A DNA stretch of 44,276 bases from Vicinamibacteria bacterium. GTDB taxonomy: Bacteria > Acidobacteriota > Vicinamibacteria > Fen-336 > JAGNNV01. Numbering within the stretch: position 1 is the first letter of the stretch; the number at the start of each line of letters is the position of its first letter. The notes beneath the pieces are model-generated. The model did no database searches and was not told the DNA's origin. It worked only from the letters and a program-made list of their open reading frames with translations. Location of the stretch: NCBI GenBank assembly GCA_019694155.1, contig JAIBCN010000228.1, positions 1 to 44,276 on the forward strand. Direction: 5' to 3'. The position numbers and the translations under genes were made by a program. Of this stretch, positions 42,737 to 44,276 are shown piece after piece.

Positions 42737-42747
42737 CTCGGTCTTTA

Positions 42748-42764
42748 CACGACCGATCGTGCTA
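42748..42764 (-). promoter_or_regulatory. TetR-type operator in front of the alpha/beta hydrolase
   Basis: CACGACCGATCGTG (42748-42761) is an inverted repeat, CACGA-N4-TCGTG, and ACGACCGATCGTGCTA at 42749-42764 is repeated exactly, in inverted orientation, at 43409-43424 before the TetR gene. It ends 12 bases before the hydrolase ATG (42736). The CGACCGATCG-type core is a common TetR-family operator style. Confidence 0.75.
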
Positions 42765-42807
42765 TTTTTTTCAGGGGCGGTGGAGCGAGGGGTCAAGGGC
42801 GTGGGCC

Positions 42808-43398
42808 TCAGGCGCGGGACGCGCGAATCAAGGACTCGAACGCGGTCTGCGCGCGCTTCTGCGCATCCTTCGAGCGAAGGAGGCGGGCCGAGTGGTGGTA
42901 ACCAAGGATGAAGGAGTCGAGCTGCCAGGCGAACTGCTCGGCGTCGAGAGTCGCTTTGAAGTGGCCCTCCTCGACCGCGACCCGGGCGGCCTGGGCCAGA
43001 ACGCCGAGCCAGTCTTTCTGCGAGGAAAGCAGGAGGTCGCGCACCGGCCCGGGCTGGTCGTCGAACTCACTGGACGCGGCGATGAAGAGGCATCCGCCGG
43101 GAAGTTCGCTCGCCCTCGACCAGGAAAACCAGTTCTCGAAGAGGGCGCGAACCCGGGGTTCGCCCCGGGGCTTCTTGAGCGCGGGGGCGATCACCAGCTC
43201 CACGAAGCGGGCGATGGCCTTTCTCACCACCTCGAGCTGAAGGTCCTCCTTGGAAGCGAAGTGCGCGAAGAGACCGCTCTTGGAGAGACCAGCCTCGCGG
43301 GCGAGGCCGCCGATGGTCAGCGCCTCGAGGCCGATCTTGCTCGCCGTCGCGAGGGCGACGTCGAGAATCGCGGAGCGGGTGGTTTCCCCCTTCGACAT
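42808..43398 (-). CDS. TetR/AcrR-family transcription repressor
   Basis: 196 residues from ATG 43398. N-terminal helix-turn-helix (about 8-54) with RSAILDVALATASKIGLEALTIGGLAREAGLSKSGLFAHFASKEDL, the typical TetR recognition segment. The C-terminal ligand-binding domain (about 60-190) carries WFSWSRASELPGGCLFIAASSEFDDQPGPVRDLL, seen in TetR_C-type regulators of fatty-acid or small-lipid metabolism. Ligand unknown. It lies just upstream of the alpha/beta hydrolase (71 bp) on the same strand and probably controls it and itself through the shared operators. No effector or efflux gene lies adjacent. Confidence 0.93.
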   Translation of the reverse strand: MSKGETTRSAILDVALATASKIGLEALTIGGLAREAGLSKSGLFAHFASKEDLQLEVVRKAIARFVELVIAPALKKPRGEPRVRALFENWFSWSRASELPGGCLFIAASSEFDDQPGPVRDLLLSSQKDWLGVLAQAARVAVEEGHFKATLDAEQFAWQLDSFILGYHHSARLLRSKDAQKRAQTAFESLIRASRA

Positions 43399-43404
43399 GG
43401 GGAA

Positions 43405-43424
43405 ATATTAGCACGATCGGTCGT
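43405..43424 (-). promoter_or_regulatory. TetR operator and -10 candidate upstream of the TetR gene
   Basis: TAGCACGATCGGTCGT at 43409-43424 on the plus strand is the exact reverse complement of the element before the hydrolase gene, here 10 bases from the ATG at 43398. Beside it TAATAT (43405-43410, leftward strand) is a plausible -10; with only six bases from -10 to ATG, the message would be nearly leaderless. Confidence 0.7.
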
Positions 43425-43459
43425 TTTCGGACCGGCGCTCACGTGAGCCTGCCCCCCCC

Positions 43460-44041
43460 TCAGGAAGCGGGCTGACTCAGCACCGCCCGCGCGTCCTTCG
43501 ATCCGATGACGTTCTCCACCGAGGCCTTCCCGAACTCCACCCAGGGCGAGGAGCCGACGCGCAGGAAGAATGTGGTGTGGATCGACTTGAAGGTGGGGTT
43601 GGTGAACGCGGTCGCGGGATCGCCCTCGAGCGAATAGCGGGCATCGGAACTCATGGTCACGAGGACGCGCGCGCCGGGAGCAATCCGCTTCGCTCCCTCG
43701 GTGAGGCGGAAGAAGCCCGATCCCCAGGGTTCGTTCGAACCGTCCCTGAGGAAAGAGGCGGTGGCGTCCACCGCGATGAGGGTCTCCTGGGAGATGTTCT
43801 CCACGCGGAAGCGGACGGTAGGCGCGAGGTATTTCATCTCGGTGCGCGACGGATCGAGCACCCAGTAAGTTTCGACGTCGCTCACCTTGAGCAGGGCCTT
43901 CGGGTCGGGGGTCGCGCAGGATGCGGCGATCAGTGCCGCCGTCAATACGAGGGCGAGGCGAATGCCTGAAAAGGACCGACCGGAAGAGCCGGCCGCACGT
44001 CCAATGCGCTGAAGCTGTCCCATGAGGTTGTTTGTTACCAT
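43460..44041 (-). CDS. Predicted lipoprotein of unknown function
   Basis: 193 residues from ATG 44041, which has GGAGAG five bases away; an internal ATG at 44023 is a less likely start. A hydrophobic segment at about 28-41 ends in the lipobox-like AASC, so Cys42 is probably lipidated. The rest is a beta-rich extracytoplasmic domain (VRFRVENISQETLIAVDATASFLRDG, FFRLTEGAKRIAPGARVLVTMSS, PTFKSIHTTFFLRVG) with the look of a LEA14/FxLYD-type or similar immunoglobulin-like fold. I do not recognise a family with confidence. It is divergent from the ABC transporter gene across 113 bp. Confidence 0.72.
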   Translation of the reverse strand: MVTNNLMGQLQRIGRAAGSSGRSFSGIRLALVLTAALIAASCATPDPKALLKVSDVETYWVLDPSRTEMKYLAPTVRFRVENISQETLIAVDATASFLRDGSNEPWGSGFFRLTEGAKRIAPGARVLVTMSSDARYSLEGDPATAFTNPTFKSIHTTFFLRVGSSPWVEFGKASVENVIGSKDARAVLSQPAS

Positions 44042-44154
44042 AACGTCTCTCCGCAGGGTATGTGTAGCGTGCGGGCGGCCAGGCCATTGACGAAGCGGCA
44101 GTCCCCTAGGCAACGGGGCGCCCTGCACCAACTTTCGAGAAGGGATTCTCACGC

Positions 44155-44276
44155 ATGATTGAAGTCGCGGATCTGAGGAAGAGCTACGGCCGTTTCGACG
44201 CGGTCTCCGGAGTCTCCTTCACGGTCGGGAAGGGCGAGATCCTGGGCTTCCTGGGCCCGAACGGCGCGGGAAAGAC
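44155..44276 (+). CDS. ABC transporter ATP-binding protein (N-terminal part only)
   Basis: The first 40 residues, from ATG 44155, cut by the window end. [20 protein letters not shown] opens the nucleotide-binding domain and [12 protein letters not shown](T) is the Walker A motif. The opening matches the CcmA/GldA/multidrug-type ABC-2 family, whose partner permease genes usually follow; none is visible. This is the start of a gene or operon that continues beyond the window. The preceding lipoprotein gene is divergent and does not belong to it by strand. Confidence 0.93.
   Translation, partial: MIEVADLRKSYGRFDAVSGVSFTVGKGEILGFLGPNGAGK

Overview
The window is a 44.3 kb stretch of high-GC (roughly two-thirds G+C by eye) chromosome from a Gram-negative bacterium. 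Outer-membrane barrels (30-701, 7356-8609), lipoproteins and many signal peptides point to a diderm. The mix of an HspR-type repressor beside dnaJ, a DUF4388 protein, a DUF3467 protein, a very large Asp-box/VPS10-like secreted propeller, two gamma-glutamyltransferase homologues and a matrixin-like lipoprotein suggests Acidobacteriota or a neighbouring lineage. This is an inference: no rRNA or tRNA gene is present to fix it. I see no insertion sequence, prophage, integrase or CRISPR array. Genes are dense, alternate between strands, and look like ordinary chromosomal background.

Layout. 30-5996: outer-membrane barrel, AI-2E/PerM-type permease, PAP2 phosphatase, SRPBCC-epimerase fusion, EttA ribosomal ABC-F factor. 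6003-11618: S8 protease, phosphate-selective-type porin, pterin dehydratase, poly(A) polymerase/CCA-type nucleotidyltransferase, DUF1624-like membrane acyltransferase. 11619-15730: TrmJ-like rRNA/tRNA methyltransferase with a coupled small gene, then an OmpR-type regulator, a sensor kinase and a Spy/CpxP-like periplasmic protein, closed by a strong terminator. This looks like an envelope-stress module with a candidate regulator box. 15751-19381: a tightly coupled set of soluble transhydrogenase, EamA-type exporter and a glutathionylspermidine-synthase-like ATP-grasp enzyme. 19431-25963: DUF2177 membrane protein, giant Asp-box propeller, DUF1801, DUF4388, a 327-bp gap with DnaA-box-like sites, dGTPase.

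26022-27834: three genes coupled by 4-bp overlaps (DUF3467, endonuclease III, nitrilase-family amidase). 27853-34623: DUF4198 protein, gamma-glutamyltransferase, FMN alpha-hydroxyacid oxidase, matrixin-like lipoprotein and a second gamma-glutamyltransferase homologue whose usual nucleophile threonine appears to be serine. 34666-38159: heat-shock-type operon dnaJ-hspR-DnaC-like ATPase-hemW, read leftward from an AT-rich, repeat-containing control region. 38280-44276: DinB-like protein, compact M1 peptidase, dimethylargininase-like hydrolase, small membrane protein, Rrf2 regulator without the usual cysteines, alpha/beta hydrolase and TetR regulator sharing an identical 16-bp operator, a lipoprotein, and the start of an ABC transporter ATPase cut by the window edge.

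Several genes fit a peptide- and protein-degrading lifestyle (S8, M1 and matrixin proteases, two gamma-glutamyltransferases, amidases). The most testable new items are the TetR/hydrolase operator pair, the serine-variant gamma-glutamyltransferase, the exporter plus ATP-grasp pair, and the control region and unusual content of the HspR-DnaJ operon.
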